Of a stretch of 64,000 nucleotides of DNA, positions 46,401 to 59,017 are shown piece by piece (position 1 is the stretch's first letter; each line of letters opens with the position of its first letter). The notes beneath the pieces were generated by a model that worked only from the letters and a program-made list of their open reading frames with translations, searched no databases and was not told the DNA's origin. Position numbers and translations under genes: made by a program. This stretch comes from Dendrocalamus latiflorus (lineage: Eukaryota; Streptophyta; Magnoliopsida; Poales; Poaceae): NCBI GenBank assembly GCA_017311315.1, contig CM029671.1, positions 19,838,565 through 19,902,564 of the forward strand, in the 5' to 3' direction.

Positions 46401-49400
46401 ATCTGCACATTAGACAATATATGAATACACATCCAATTTCCACAGAATTAGTGATTTTTTATAAAGGGACTGGTGCAAAATTTGTACATACCTGGCTTGG
46501 TACAACACCACTTCTTAAAAATGTAGTCACAATTTTTTCTACATTTGCAGCTTCAGTTCTATTGAGGTAAGACGTCCCGCTAGCACTGATCTCTTCTTGT
46601 CCCATCTACAGAAAATCAGTATGAATCAGTCCAAATAAGCAGGAAGGGCTTTTGCATGTATGAAAAATGGCAGCTTGGTTATTGTCCAAGAAGGTACCTG
46701 CACATAGAAGAACATAGGCCGATTCGGAACAGGCCAAGGAAAATCAATTCCAGATAATTGTCTCTCATTTACAGTTACTCCATTTTGTAGTGTGCCTTCA
46801 TAGAAGCAGTTGGACGGAAATTCTGAAAGACAAGGGTGCATTCTATATTGAACCTGTAAATCAGGGATGATTAAGATAGAATTATTAACTTTCTTCTAAA
46901 AGAATGTTAACACTTAATCGCTGCAATATCATGGTTTAAAACTTGGATATAACTTGGTGGAAATCGCGCATCCTACAAAAAATCAGATATAAACTTTATG
47001 TTGATCCTTAAACTCATTTCCACTAAATTCGATCATTCAAACAAACAGAGTGAAAAGAACAGTTTACATAAACTTTCAGGACATCGGAGTAAAGTACACA
47101 ATAACAACATGTCATTCAAATGCTCTTTTACAAAAACTAACTGCCATTTTCTTTTGCATAAAAAACATAAAGATTTTTTAGAAAATAAAATGTACAAGAT
47201 AATACCTTAGGTGCCTTCTACACTACTTCCAAATACATGGATGTGCTCTATATAAAAAATTAATCAACAGAAACAAATATTTATCTAAGGACCAAATTAC
47301 AAGAGTAAATATCCTTATAAAAGCATATCTTGATAAACACCAACATAATTATAATATTATTATTTAATAGAAATTCAAGCTTTTAGAGTTTTGACAACAA
47401 TGATGCGGGATGAAGCATGGAAAGCATAGTAACAACATGGTAATACTACTGAGAAACAAAACACCAGCAGCAACCGATACCTGTAGCCTGAATGGCTTGA
47501 CTCCAAGGATAACAAGACGTTCAAAGAGAGATTGTGCTAATCCTGCACGAGCTGCCTTTTTGCACATGATGACTGGACCCAGTTGGCAATGATCGCCAAC
47601 AAGAACAACCTAAATAAATTGTAAAAGTATAAATAAAAATAATCAAATTGTCCTAAATCAACTCAGTAATTACTTGTTACCTGCTTGACACCTAGCACCA
47701 ATGGAATAAGACATTCAGGCTCTGTTGCCTGTGTAGACTCATCAATAAGAACCTAACAATAAATTTTGCCATCGCCTCAGGATATAGTACAGAAAGACAT
47801 CAATATTAATCTGCAGACTGCAGAAAGTAGGTAAATCATTACTTGACGAAAACGGAAGTTTGCCAAACGAGGATCTCCAGCACCAACACAAGTGCAGCAA
47901 ATCACATCAGCGCTTTGTAATATCTCTCTTTCAGTGGCTCGTTTTAGTGCTTTGTATTTTTTCTCATCACTGCTCGACAATTCACCTGTGAAAAGAGAAA
48001 GTAAGCATAACAGCTCTCATTCAGCAAAATGCAGGCATATCGCATGTCTTACAAAAAATGTTCAACTATGGCATCACAATGGTTAACAGCGGATAATAGA
48101 CCTTGTTCATCTTTCAGTTGCTGTAGCTTATGCAATTCACTCTTTTCAGATGTATCAAGATGCTGAACCTGCATGATTGCACAAACACATCAGTAACATC
48201 CACCGGGAGACTATTTTGCGTGCAAGCAACTAGATAAAAATTAAGAATGTACCTGATAATGAAGTGTCAAATGCTCAACAGGGGATGAAACAGCTTCTCT
48301 AGATTTTGCACACAGCCTAACAACCTGTAGTAGGCAACCAGTCACTTAATGAAATTATGAATCATAAATAATACATTATCAGATAACAAGGGGCAACTGT
48401 GAACCAACAGAAGCTGGAGATAATCCAAAAAAGTTGGGTGGGTGGATGGGTAGGGGATGGGGTCTTTTGTTGTTTATTATAATAATAACAGAATCATTCA
48501 CGAGTAATTAATTGAAGTATCATACAAAATGTGCCCAAAAACATAGAAATACCATAATTTACCAGTTCACAATGTGAGCACTGACTACTGAGTACTATAT
48601 CCAACTGTGCAGGTCATGTTTTCAATTACTCTTGCAATCGGCTGAAGCGTATGAAAACTAACTAAACAGTATCAACATCCACTGAGTCCAAGCTAGTAAT
48701 TTGAAAACGTCTACCTGCCTATAATGGTTCCAGTACTCAGTAGACGCCATATAAATGGATAATAGACAAGTCAGAAAAAAAAAGGCCACTTGGGAACTGT
48801 AGATGATTAAAAATAATTAAATAAACAGTAAATTCATCATTTACCTTCAGACCAGTTGAGCTGATCTTCTCTGCCAACTGATCAACTGCAACATTACTTG
48901 GTGCAGATACAAGGACCTCAAATTTCAAAACACAGACAAGAGGTTAAACAAAAATCCCGAATTATATCATCATGGCAAATACCATGCACTCTTATACCTG
49001 TCCTTGACCTTGTTTTGCCATGTGATACACAATTGCAGCAGATGTGACAGTTTTCCCAGTGCCAGGTGGACCTTGAATCAAACTAATTGGCTTCTGGAGA
49101 ACACTTTTAACAGCTAAGACCTGAACACACACACCACCAGCGCAGAAGAGAACATCATATCAATGACAAAACAACTGTTATTTTAAAATATTTCCACTTC
49201 AGTAAGGTTATAACATCATAACAGCTGTTTGCCTGTGCCTTAAATTCAATATAGGTAATTACATAAGAACCCCACTGAAATTTCCTAGAATAACAGTAGA
49301 GCAGCACGCTAATCTAAACCATGAAAGTATGTTGCTAAAGGCTAAAGCACTTAATAAAAGTAAAATGAGAGAAGTCGTATAGTGTTTAACTAACAAGAAC

Positions 49401-52400
49401 TCAGTGTCAAAACATTAATACATTAAGATACCTGGGAAGCATTTAGCTCTGGAAGTCCTGGTGCACCAAAGCGCCTCGGTAGTGTATTACGTATTATTTG
49501 ATGCTCAACTTCATGTCCCAAAAGGTGATGGTATATGTATCTGTGTTGAGGGAATGAAAAAAAGTAAGAATTTGCTCATGGTGTTGTGATTATACAACAA
49601 AGAATCCAAATACAAATTTATTGCTAAAAACATTCTTCCTAGAGTTAAATAATGTATCAGGGCCCTATCAAGTAATAACAACCATGAAATAACTTCGAGC
49701 AACTAAAATTCTAAAAGTTTTATCGAAAGTGCTTGTTGGATTTGACATTGCTGTTTTCAAGCAAGAAGCTCCTTCAATTCATACTCACAGTAGATATAAC
49801 ATGCCTCCATGCCCACAACACCAAAATATATATAGTATAGATGCATCAAACTCACCCACTGACACTTGTCTCATCTACAGCGAAACTCTTCATTGCTCCT
49901 TGCATCCTATCAAAGCTAGTACTCTTCCAAACAAAATCCACACTGAATCCATGGTTCAAATCAACAGGTACTCCCTGAAATCCAGCAAGGTTAAAGGCGG
50001 AAACAACATAAAGCTGAGGGATGCTAAAAAGAACCAAGAAAGAACTAACTCCTTATACCTGACTAGCACGAAGCTCAAGTGCCACCTCCTCTTGTGCAGT
50101 GAGTTTAATCTGTAGGAACAATGTCCTTAGCATGAGCACTGACGTGGAAGTGATCTAATTGAGGTTACCATGATCCAGCTATCAATTAATATGTTTCTAG
50201 TATACATACCACATGCCCCACAGACTGCCATGCAGGGTGTGAAGTATCACCAGAATATCTCAGCCGTAGCTCATCTCCAGGGACTAGTCTCAATTCATTA
50301 TCTTCCTAAAATGCAAAATTGATTTCCCATGTTAGGTAAAGATTAAATGGTTTGGTGAGGTAGTAAATGCAGTAAAAAAATATAGACTATAGAAATTATA
50401 AGATGCAAAGGCAAAATAATCTATAACAAGATAATGAGGCTTCTATATTCACAAATCATATTTATTTCAGTTCTTAAACAAACCTTTGGAAAGACAAAAT
50501 AGGCTATGCGCTTCTTGTTCAGTCCAATATCCCACCGCACAGTTACACTGTCCTTGCTCTGTGACTCTTTCATCATCTACAGTCGAATAACAAGAGGAGA
50601 AAAAACTTCAATTCTATAAGGTGGGGTGGGGGTGGAGGGGATGGTGAAGAAATATGAGCACATTCAGAAAATATTGTCAGAACACAGTACCTTGTCATAA
50701 TCAGCCTCGAGCTTTATCAGCGGAGCAAAAACATTTTGATACTGGCAAAAAGAATAAATGTATGCTAGTTACAATACTAGCAAAAAAAGAAAAGATTTGA
50801 AATGTTGAAAGTATTACTAATGCACCAAGATACAAGAAGATATCTGAAATAAAGTCAAGAACAAATGCCCTGATAAACATAATAAAATTTCAAAACCTGG
50901 TAAGCATCTTCATACTTCAAACCCACTTGCTGGGGTTCCTCATCTACACCAGGCTTTTCAAGATCTTCAAGAGAGGCATCAGGATTTGTTTTCCAGAGCT
51001 CTTCCACTTTGTTAATTTGCTGAGCACTAATTTGACGTGCTCTCAGCTGCTCCTGTTCTGAGGGAACCTGGAAGGAAGTAAAATTGCTAAATTATCAAAA
51101 AGAAAATAACAGCAAGACATGCACATGCACACACACCAACCCAACAAAAAAATAAAAGGAGAAAAACACTTACCTTGACAAGCCATGATAAGAAACATCT
51201 GTCATCAATAAGAGGGCACCACTGACTGAGATCCCAATTCATATCCTTCAATGCATTAACACTCAGGCAGGGCTCTCTGCACAGAAGAACAACAACATTC
51301 TCTGCCTTTGCTGAGATAAAACCAAGAAGGAATACATTGCGACAACCACAATTATAGCATTCAAGAATTGTTTCTCCCAAAGGGCTATCCTTGTGGAGGC
51401 AAACTTCCTTATGTTTTGCTCTAACCTGTAAAATATACAATGATATATAAACATCTAGTTACAAATATGAGATAGAGTAAATTAAAAGCATTTTGCTTAA
51501 TATAAATAGATGAAACGAGGTAGGTTCTTGCGCAAAAAAGTATTCTTATGACTGAGGAATCTTGACTACCATCAACATGTTTATTTGGTATATAAAGCCT
51601 AAGGTTGATTCTTAAGAATAGCATAGCTATTTCTGGAACACTACCGAGCAATTCCTTCCAGAAGATCCGCAATTTTGCTTGAATCAAAGCTGAAATTATG
51701 ATAATCATCCATGCAAACATGATAGCAGAAGGAGATAATATTAATTAGGACCATTAAATATGGTTGGTCAGCATGCTTTTCATGTTATCCTCCTTTACTT
51801 ATTTGTTGTACTTGGTGCGATAGATGCTGCAACAAAGGACTGTAGAGTTGCAAACCTTATGACCCAAGCAAAGATGCAAATTGGTATCACATAATCTTCT
51901 GTGCTCTATGTACCAGAGAAGGTCAAAGGGGTAATAAGAAACAATGGTACAGCTAGAAGGACAACAAGAATGTAACTTTTCCCTGTCATTCTCAGAATCA
52001 CTTAGCAGTAACCAATAGGGTGTTGCAACAAAAGTTGTTAAACAGAGCTTAAGCAACAAGTGCTGACACCAGTTATCAGACAGAGTCTTAAAATAAAAGA
52101 TGGCCTTTAACGATGTTAACTACATTTTAAGTGTATTCTAGACAATTTGAGATGGTTTTGCACACAAAATACATATAATTTCCTAGCAAATTGTACACTA
52201 AGGATATCTTGAACCCTTGCAAATAGAACTGAACACCTAGCTCCCAAAATAGGAAGTTATCACAAGATGTGGTTTTCCGTTGCTATCATCATAAATAATA
52301 CAAAATGTCAACACAGACGACGACAAAAGTGAAACAAACTAAGCACAACCACCAATTTTGTCGTCCTCATGAAAGACATTTCACAAGAATACGATCATAA

Positions 52401-53500
52401 ATGCTATTGAATTCCAAGCTGGATTATTGTACACTAAAATACCAACAGGATGAGAAGGCCATTCAACTCTAGACTGATTATCTATGACAATTTTGATCGC
52501 CTCCACAATCAAAAAGCTTTCATACAATCCTTCTTAAAAATTAAAGACGTTCAGCATGATCAACAGGTTTATCAAAATTGCAATAACTACTGACGAATTC
52601 ACCACAAACTACAGAAAATATCGAATCTAACTACCCTAAACAGAACACATCAATCCAACATTTTTGCAAAATACCACCTTCTCAGTGACTTCCACCTATC
52701 CTATCAAGACGGGCAATTCCAAAATCCTGAATTAAATTTTGTCCCACATTACAACAACTTGCGCAGCCCCATAAAATGTATCGCCTTCAACTAATTCAAC
52801 ACAAAAAAAGCTACCAAGCTACAAGAGTATCTTTGTGACACAAAGTCATCTAATTGATTTCTCAGCAATTTTCTACCGAATTCACAGCCTGCTGGGCTTA
52901 AAATTCGAAATAAACCATAAGGGGGAGAAGCCGCACCAGGTGGTTAACGATGTGGGAGCCCGAGGTGTTCCCCCGCGAATTGCAGAACCACTTGCGGCAG
53001 GACGGCACGTTGCACCGCGCCACGCACGCGGGGTTGTGGATCCCGCAGTACCGGCACGCGTGCTCCACGAAGTCGCCCTTAGCGTAGTCGTACCCATCCT
53101 CCCCCACGCCGGCGCCGGGGGGCTCCTCGAAACTGAGCGCCGCGACCCCCGCGGCGAGCCCGTCCGCCGACGCCCGCGCCTTGGACGCCGACGACCGCGG
53201 CGACGGAGAGGAGGACGAGGCCGGCGGGGTCGGGTCCTGCGGCGCGAGATCGGGGTCCGTGGACGGCTCGGGCGGCGGCGGCGGGGGCGGCCAGGACGAG
53301 GAGGAGTACGACGGGGCCGGCGGCGGCGGCGCGGATCGGGCTGGCTGGGAGAGCTCCGGGAAGTCGGGGTAGTCGAAGTCGTCGCCCTGCGTGTTGAACT
53401 CGAGGAAGGTGTAGGCGTCCCCGGCGGCGGAGGCGCAGGGGTCGGGCTGCGAGGCCGTCTCGTAGAGGTCGGCGGCCAAGGAGGGCGGCTGCGTCGCCAT
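43480..53500 (-). CDS. UPF1: UPF1 RNA helicase, regulator of nonsense transcripts 1
   Basis: ATP-dependent SF1B RNA helicase, the central effector of nonsense-mediated mRNA decay in cytoplasm and P-bodies. Exons: 52937-53500, 51174-51425, 50897-51067, 50691-50741, 50484-50576, 50210-50305, 50059-50109, 49856-49974, 49432-49540, 48998-49120, 48845-48916, 48253-48324, 48102-48168, 47843-47985, 47681-47752, 47481-47609, 46698-46853, 46492-46605, 46304-46402, 46144-46221, 45525-45659, 45131-45205, 44922-45036, 44449-44813, 44310-44372, 44161-44232, 43872-44000, 43646-43765, 43480-43560. All phases agree, giving 1261 aa, normal for plants. Seen: Pro/Ser-rich N-terminus, Cys/His zinc domain from about residue 147 (CRYCGIHNPACVARC), Walker A QGPPGTGKT (about 519), LIDESTQ (about 664), VGDHCQLGP, VQYRMHP, VDSFQGREKD and NVALTRAR, then a Gly/Pro/Gln-rich tail with many S/T-Q sites. 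The first ATG of the frame (53500) matches the family start. Confidence 0.97.
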
Positions 53501-54350
53501 CCCCGGCTAGGGTTAGGGTTTTGGTTCGGTCGGTCGGGAGGGAGGGAGACGAGGCGAACCGGGGAGGGGGGAGGGGAGAAGAGCTCGGGGAGGAGACGGT
53601 GAGGTGACGGGGGATTTGATTTGATTTAACAGTGCGGAGGTGGGCGAGGCGAGTAGTTTGCTGCGTTTCGCGTCGCGTCGCCTTAAATCTGGGCGATTTG
53701 AGGGGTGCACGAGGGCAGATTGGAGAGGTCGAGCTGAGCTGGTGCGGGCTCTTACGACCGGACGGGAGATTGGTGCGTACTTTTCGGCGGCTTTCCGGCT
53801 GTACAGGCGAAGGGTAGCCCAGCAATGACTAGTGCGCTCTTTTCGACGGTGAATTATAGTTTATGATTGTAATTAATGATTTTTGTTCTAGTATAAATAT
53901 TTGTGTAAATGAATCGAATATCAATGAGTTGATAAGCCGCTTCAAAAACGTTATTCCGATAAGTCGATTTGAAATGGTGATGAAGAAACCGTCTCGTTTG
54001 TTTGTTTGTTTGAGAGAAAGCATAAGCTCAAAAGATTAGGGCCAATGATTTCCTTCTTGCAGCTTATGGGTGGATTCTTTTAGGTGTATGGCTTAAATAT
54101 TTGAATTCTAACTGTCCGCGAAAGGTTGTATGCATAGTAAAATAGTCATATGTGATTTTAGCCGATACAACTGAACTCAGTATACTTTTTACTACAATTT
54201 TCCTGTTGACCCCATTTTTAAAAACCGTACCATTTAAAAGTTAGTTACTGTAAATAGTACAAGCATAAACTGGCTAAAAGTCAGAAAAAGCCCAGCCTAT
54301 ATTATAGATGAAATCCGAAATGCACTTGAGGGTTTTGGTGATTAAAAAGC
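53501..54350. promoter_or_regulatory. UPF1 5' flank and intergenic sequence
   Basis: 53501-53830 is GC/GA-rich (ggaggggggaggggagaag) and should contain the UPF1 5' UTR and core promoter, but I could not fix a TATA box. 53830-54070 turns AT-rich. 54075-54300 is a copy of MITE family 2. Confidence 0.5.
54075..54300 (+). mobile_element. MITE family 2 copy
   Basis: It starts tgtatggcttaaatatttga and contains gtccgcgaaaggttg, aaaatagtcatatg, actcagtatactttt and ccatttaaaagttag in the same order as 28257-28450. No target-site duplication was resolved. Confidence 0.65.
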
Positions 54351-54500
54351 ACTAGCCAGATGGTATGCCGGCAAATTTTTACAAAAGATTTAGGGAAATG
54401 GGCCTAGATCGAGTGCAACAGGTGGTGTTAGTTGTGCTTAATAGGGGAGAAATACCCTAAGGGTGGAATGACACTACTGTTGTTGAGATATGGGGTGAGC
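54350..54500 (+). pseudogene. LINE reverse transcriptase fragment, 5' part
   Basis: The frame translates to PDGMPANFYKRF, then VLNRGEIP, stop, GWNDTTVV, the RT block that follows the finger motif in plant L1 elements. The in-frame stop replaces a residue usually Glu or Lys. It breaks off near 54500 and appears to continue, after about 3.4 kb of later insertions, at 57918. Confidence 0.75.
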
Positions 54501-54519
54501 TATACTATCATAAATTAAA

Positions 54520-55460
54520 AATTCTACTGTGTCAATTAGCAAGCTATGCGAGTAGAATATCATAGATCGTTATGATTAGACACGCAGTGCAGCGGAAGAA
54601 AAGTTGAAATAGCCCGGTTCAACGAAGCTCACATCAATGTAGTAAAAGTAGTTGATCTCTACGAGCCAACCGCTTCCTTTGCGATCGTCCTGATCAATGC
54701 CGCAGTCGCAGCAATGTTTATACCGAAATCCACACGTTCAAGAAGGAACGTTGTGTGCGATGTACTAGCATCAACGTGCACGACAAAACTTATGAGAGGT
54801 GACAGCTAAAGTTTCAATGGATGTATACAAGATATATCCCTTAGCCCACACCTCTCTTAATATAGCATCTCGGTAGAACACTACATTAGGAGCCTAATAA
54901 GGTGCGAAGCCCATTTGACCCATTAGCAACGAATCAAATCCGAACTGATGTATTCTAGCCCATTAAATGTGTAACCCTATAGGTTCATATATATTCGGTT
55001 GTAGCCCGAAATCTTCTTTCCAGTCCACAAATCAGTAACGGTCTCTAGTAGAACATAACAACCCTCAAATATATATAAAGATCATATCAGACAAACTCAT
55101 ATAGTGCTCATGTACCGATCAATCCATTTGTCTCATAATACTAAATCGAACTCAAGGCAAGAAGCGCGCTATCCTTATATCTCAATCCTTCACTCAAACT
55201 TTTAATAGATTGCTCAGTTGTGATTGACTCCTCAACTACATTCGGCATGGCCATGCACTTTCTTAATCCAATCGTATCGAGGGACTTAGAGATACCTCCC
55301 CATTATATAGAAGACGCAAATTCTATCTTAATCACTCACATTTCTCCGTATATTTCATAGTAAATCTACAAGCTACTTTTATGACCATATAATTACGAAG
55401 TAGTGTCTAGCAACCCCTAAGTAAATTATTACATATGCAGAAAACTATGACGATATCAGG
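54520..55460. other. Transposon-like sequence without coding capacity
   Basis: About 940 bp of moderately AT-rich sequence with no open frame and no recognised domain. It includes an LTR-like TATA region (tcttaatatagcatctcgg, near 54855). It presumably belongs to the insertion that separates the two LINE pieces. Confidence 0.35.
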
Positions 55461-55461
55461 G

Positions 55462-55745
55462 CCCCGCTTGGTTGAGCTGAAAAATAGTGGCTTATGGCTG
55501 AAATTGCACTGTAGATGACTGAAATTACACTATAGCTGAAGGTGGCTTATTTGGCGTAATTAAATTTAAAAAATTTAAAAATAGAACAAATATGTTAGCT
55601 CATCACAGACAACGCAAACGAACAAGGGAAAAAACTGGCAAAAAAGCTCAAAAAAGCCAAAAGTTCAGAAAAAGACAAATTTTATGAATAGCGAAAAATA
55701 AACTAGAAGCTAGAAGTTCAAGCCGAAATGAGCGGAGCGTAGGTC
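55462..55745 (+). mobile_element. MITE family 1, copy 3
   Basis: It begins ccgcttggttgagctgaaaa and ends gccgaaatgagcggagc. Internal blocks match 40378-40660 closely and 34446-34705 in inverse orientation. No coding sequence. Confidence 0.75.
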
Positions 55746-56400
55746 TAAGAATCATACATACACTATGTATGAAACCAACTGATAACACTTAAGAATATAA
55801 ATATTCATGTAGTTTCTCATGGTAACCTAATCCAACACCATATTCTCTACCATATGTCTACATTATTAATTTGATATTTCCATATAAATGATTCGTGAAA
55901 TATGATCATCAATCAATACATGTGTTAATTTATAAATCATAATTGTCCCATATAATGGTATAAGATCAGGGATAATTTATAAGAACATCAAAATATGAAT
56001 AAAGAGTTTCATGAATAAATTACGTACTTGTTGATCAATACGAAAGACATTTATTAAGAAATAAAATAGTATATTATTCAAAAGATCATAAACATAAAAG
56101 TGATATAGTTTCTTCATGATTATCTTTAAGGCATACATTAACAACTGTTGAGTTGATACCAAAAGTTAAGAACCCAGGGTCAAGGATCTCCGCCCGATCA
56201 TTCTTTGTGCCTGTTTGTTTTGGCTTTTCTTGTGGCTTAAAAGCAAAAAAGCTTAAGCCTAAACAAATAGAAGCCTTTTCAACTAGGTTTTTGAAAAAGC
56301 CAAAAGCCTGTTATAACTAAAAGCCAAAAGCCAGTTTTTTGTGCTTTTTTGGCTTTTGCGGAATGGAAATAATACTTTGCCACTGAAGTTCGAAAGATTT
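55746..56400. other. AT-rich intergenic sequence with MITE ends
   Basis: No gene. 56195-56370 holds inverted aaaagccaaaagcc / ggcttttggctttt segments typical of small hAT MITEs. The rest shows nothing I can name. Confidence 0.4.
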
Positions 56401-56439
56401 ACGAAAAAAATGCCATCGGTATAAATTCGCCCGACTCCC

Positions 56440-56660
56440 TCGTTTGCGCCGCTTCGTTTCCCCCAAATCGCCCGACTCCCTTCGTTTGCGCCGCGCGGGC
56501 GACCCCCGACCCCACCTGCGATCCGCGGCCGCGCGGGCGACCCCCGACCCCACCTGCGATCCGCGGCCGCGCGGGCGACCCCCGACCCCACCGGCAATCC
56601 GCGGCCGCGCGGGCGACCCCCGACCCCACCGGCGACCCAGCAGTCCTCGCCATCCCCAAC
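56440..56660 (+). repeat. 38-bp GC-rich tandem repeat, about four copies
   Basis: The unit gcgcgggcgacccccgaccc (first 20 of 38 bp) starts at 56493, 56531, 56569 and 56607. The first two copies carry cacctgcgatccgcgg and the third caccggcaatccgcgg. Related but looser gcgacccagcaggcctcc-type repeats continue to about 56830. The repeats stay open in some frames, but the product is low complexity with no family match I recognise. Confidence 0.9.
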
Positions 56661-56839
56661 CTCTTTGGCGACCCAGCAGGCCTCCTCACCGCCCCAACCC
56701 CGCCGGTGATCCAGTCGGCTTTGTCGCCGTCCCTAACCCCGCCGTCCTCCGGTGACCCTGCAGGGCTCCTCGTCATCCCCAACCCCACCATCCTCCGACG
56801 AACCGCCGGCCTCCTCCACATCCCCAACACCACCGGCCC

Positions 56840-57640
56840 TCAAGGTATATCTCTCAGATCCAGATTTCTTCGCATCTGCAGTTAGATCCAGATTTAGGGC
56901 AATGCAGATTATCAGTCTGGGATGATAATAATGATGAAGCAAATTATTTAGGGCAATGCAGATCGTTTCCTGCTATGATTGTTCCTATTCCCATCAAGTG
57001 AAATTGATTCCTGCTATGGTATAGGGTTATTGCAGATTATCAGTCTGGGATGATAATAATGATGAAGCAAAAAAAGATTGGCATTGGGTTGATATTGGCG
57101 TATCTTCTGTGAACCCATGGCATACATGTTGGATTGGGTTGATATTGACCTGCTGGATTGTGCTCAGTAACTAGTATATATGTTCATTTATGTTAGTATT
57201 TTGTAGGCTTGAATAGGCTCAGGCATGGTGTATGTTAGTATTTTGTTTGGTTGTATATTTGTATGCTTATCTAGCAGTAGTTTTTTCCCATTGGATCTGC
57301 ATGATAAGAGGAATTTAGGCTTATCATGATCTGCATGATAAAGTTAATATAACTTGGAATGAATAGTGTGTAATAACTTGGGATGAATAGCGTGTAATAA
57401 CTTGCTTTGTGGAATGAAAAGTGTGTAGATGGATCTACTTCCTCTATCCAAGGCAAATTGGGATGCATTCTCGAATAGGGCGTTTTGCCAGATTTGTAAA
57501 GAGGAAGTTGAGGCTGGTAATAGACCCATGCATTGTTTGAGCACCACTAGATACAAGAACTTGCAGCTCATATTAGAGATTTTAGCCAATCGGCTGATGG
57601 TTTTTCTTACGGATATCCTAGTTCATATTAGATTCTAAAA
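56840..57640. other. Unassigned, with a 128-bp-spaced direct repeat
   Basis: gcagattatcagtctgggat followed by gataataatgatgaagca occurs at 56904 and 57032. Short repeats (gaatgaatagtgtgtaataacttg-like) occur at 57358-57420. No reliable gene is seen. Confidence 0.5.
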
Positions 57641-57654
57641 ATTATTTTTCTATA

Positions 57655-57880
57655 GTAAATAAATTTTTTACATATCTAACTTTTAAACAGAATGCATTTT
57701 CAAGGCGGGATTTACTAGTCGATTGTAGTACACACTGCAACGACTTCGTTTGTATCGATCAAAATCACAAGCGAGTGTCTTTCTCTACAAACTGTTGTTA
57801 TTTATAAGTTAAATTCAAAAGCCAACGTAAACAGTACCAAGGCGCGGCTGTCCCATGACGTCTTTTTACCGACAATGTGC
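57655..57880 (-). mobile_element. MITE family 2, inverted copy
   Basis: Contains taacttttaaacagaatgca, aaaatcacaagcgag and gttaaattcaaaagccaa in the order seen at 58130-58335 and, inverted, at 28257 and 54075. It lies just left of the LINE fragment at 57918. Confidence 0.55.
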
Positions 57881-57917
57881 TACTGGCTATGAGATGACAC
57901 ATTTCTTGCAAAAATAA

Positions 57918-58520
57918 AAGATGGGGAAGGAGGGATTTATGGCCTTGAAACTTGGCATGAGCAAAACGTATGACCGTGTGGAATGGGACTTTTTTGGAGG
58001 CGACAATGGATCGGTTAGTGCCAGAGCGAGGACTTCGGCCCTCCGCCCTACTTGTTTCTCCTTTGCGCTGAGTTTTTTTTTTGTTCTCTATTGCATCAGG
58101 GCTTGTTCGGCTGGTAAGAAGCCGGTCAGCTTTTCGCAGCCGCTACAGTACCTAACTTTTAAACGGAGTATTTTTTCAAGACGGGGTCTATAAGTTAAAC
58201 GTAGTACACGTTAAAAGTCCAACATCTGTACCAACCAAAATCGCAAGTGAATATTGATCTCTCCGTAATCTGTACCGTAAACAACTAAAATTCAAAAATT
58301 TCAGCCAAAAGCCATAAGCCGCAGCCAAAACAAACAGGCCCTGACATGCTGAAGCCACTGAGATGATCCAAGGGATACAAATCTGTAGTGGATCACCGAG
58401 TATTTCACACCTTCTTTTGGCTGATGATTCTCTAATACTAATGAAAGCAGATGTGGGCCATTTGGCCGCTCAAAGAATAAAGCCTTTCAGTATTCGAAGG
58501 ACAAGATCTGGAAGAGGATC
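57918..58520 (+). pseudogene. LINE reverse transcriptase fragment, 3' part, split by a MITE
   Basis: 57930-58000 reads GFMALKLGMSKTYDRVEWDF (RT motif A, usual LDMSKAYDRVEW). 58045-58078 reads PPYLFLLCAE (usual SPYLFLLCAE). After a MITE, 58345-58470 reads EMIQGIQICSG and HLLLADDSLIL (motif C, ADDS). Frame changes between pieces mark it as dead. The piece at 54350-54500 supplies the preceding RT block, so both probably derive from one insertion. Confidence 0.8.
58085..58345. mobile_element. MITE family 2 copy inside the LINE fragment
   Basis: It begins ggcttgttcggctggtaag and ends aaaacaaacaggccctg, with a family-2 core (taacttttaaacgg, aaaatcgcaagtg, aattcaaaaatttcagcc, gccataagccg). It sits between RT motifs B and C of the LINE relic. 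An exact target-site duplication is not evident. Confidence 0.7.
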
Positions 58521-59017
58521 CAAGGCCATGTTTGGATCGTACGCTTCGTGAAAACGGATTTTCACAAAAACCGTTTTTAGCATGGTTTTAGGAAAACTGG
58601 CTAACTAACTCCCGGGATAAGTGAAACTGGTTTTTCGTAAATCCAAAATATTTCGTTTTCCCAAAAACAAGGACCCATCAATTTGAAGAAAGCCAGTTTC
58701 TGATAAATAACGGCACACTTATGCCGCATGGTGACGTTCAAATAGGTGACCGGTGGATGGTGGCAAGGAATGCAATGCCGAAGGAGCACAAGCGGGGTTT
58801 TGACATGAGTTATTTTGATGTTTTGGTTGTTATGGAAAGAACTTAATGTGAGAGTTTTTAATTAAAAAATTCAACACCTTAACGAAGTTGTTGAGAGTAA
58901 TCCAGCGTGAACGATTTTTATGGTGCACAGTAGGAGTTTCTTGTCTCCGTATTTGGTTTATGTAATCTTGATAGTTCTTCCTGTTGTCTAGTTTTTTTCT
59001 CTCCTCTGGCAAATGTT
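58520..59017. other. Unassigned intergenic sequence
   Basis: 58525-58720 has inverted gaaaacggattttc / aaaaccg segments resembling a MITE. 58720-59017 shows no gene, RNA or repeat I can name. Confidence 0.35.

Noticed and set aside
52835..53602. 255-aa plus-strand open frame, Arg/Gly-rich
   Set aside because: It is antisense to UPF1 exon 1. GC-rich sequence suppresses stops, and the minus-strand frame has the UPF1 Cys/His domain.
56493..56645. 38-bp repeats considered as a CRISPR array
   Set aside because: Units are contiguous with no unique spacers and lie in plant nuclear DNA, so this is a minisatellite.
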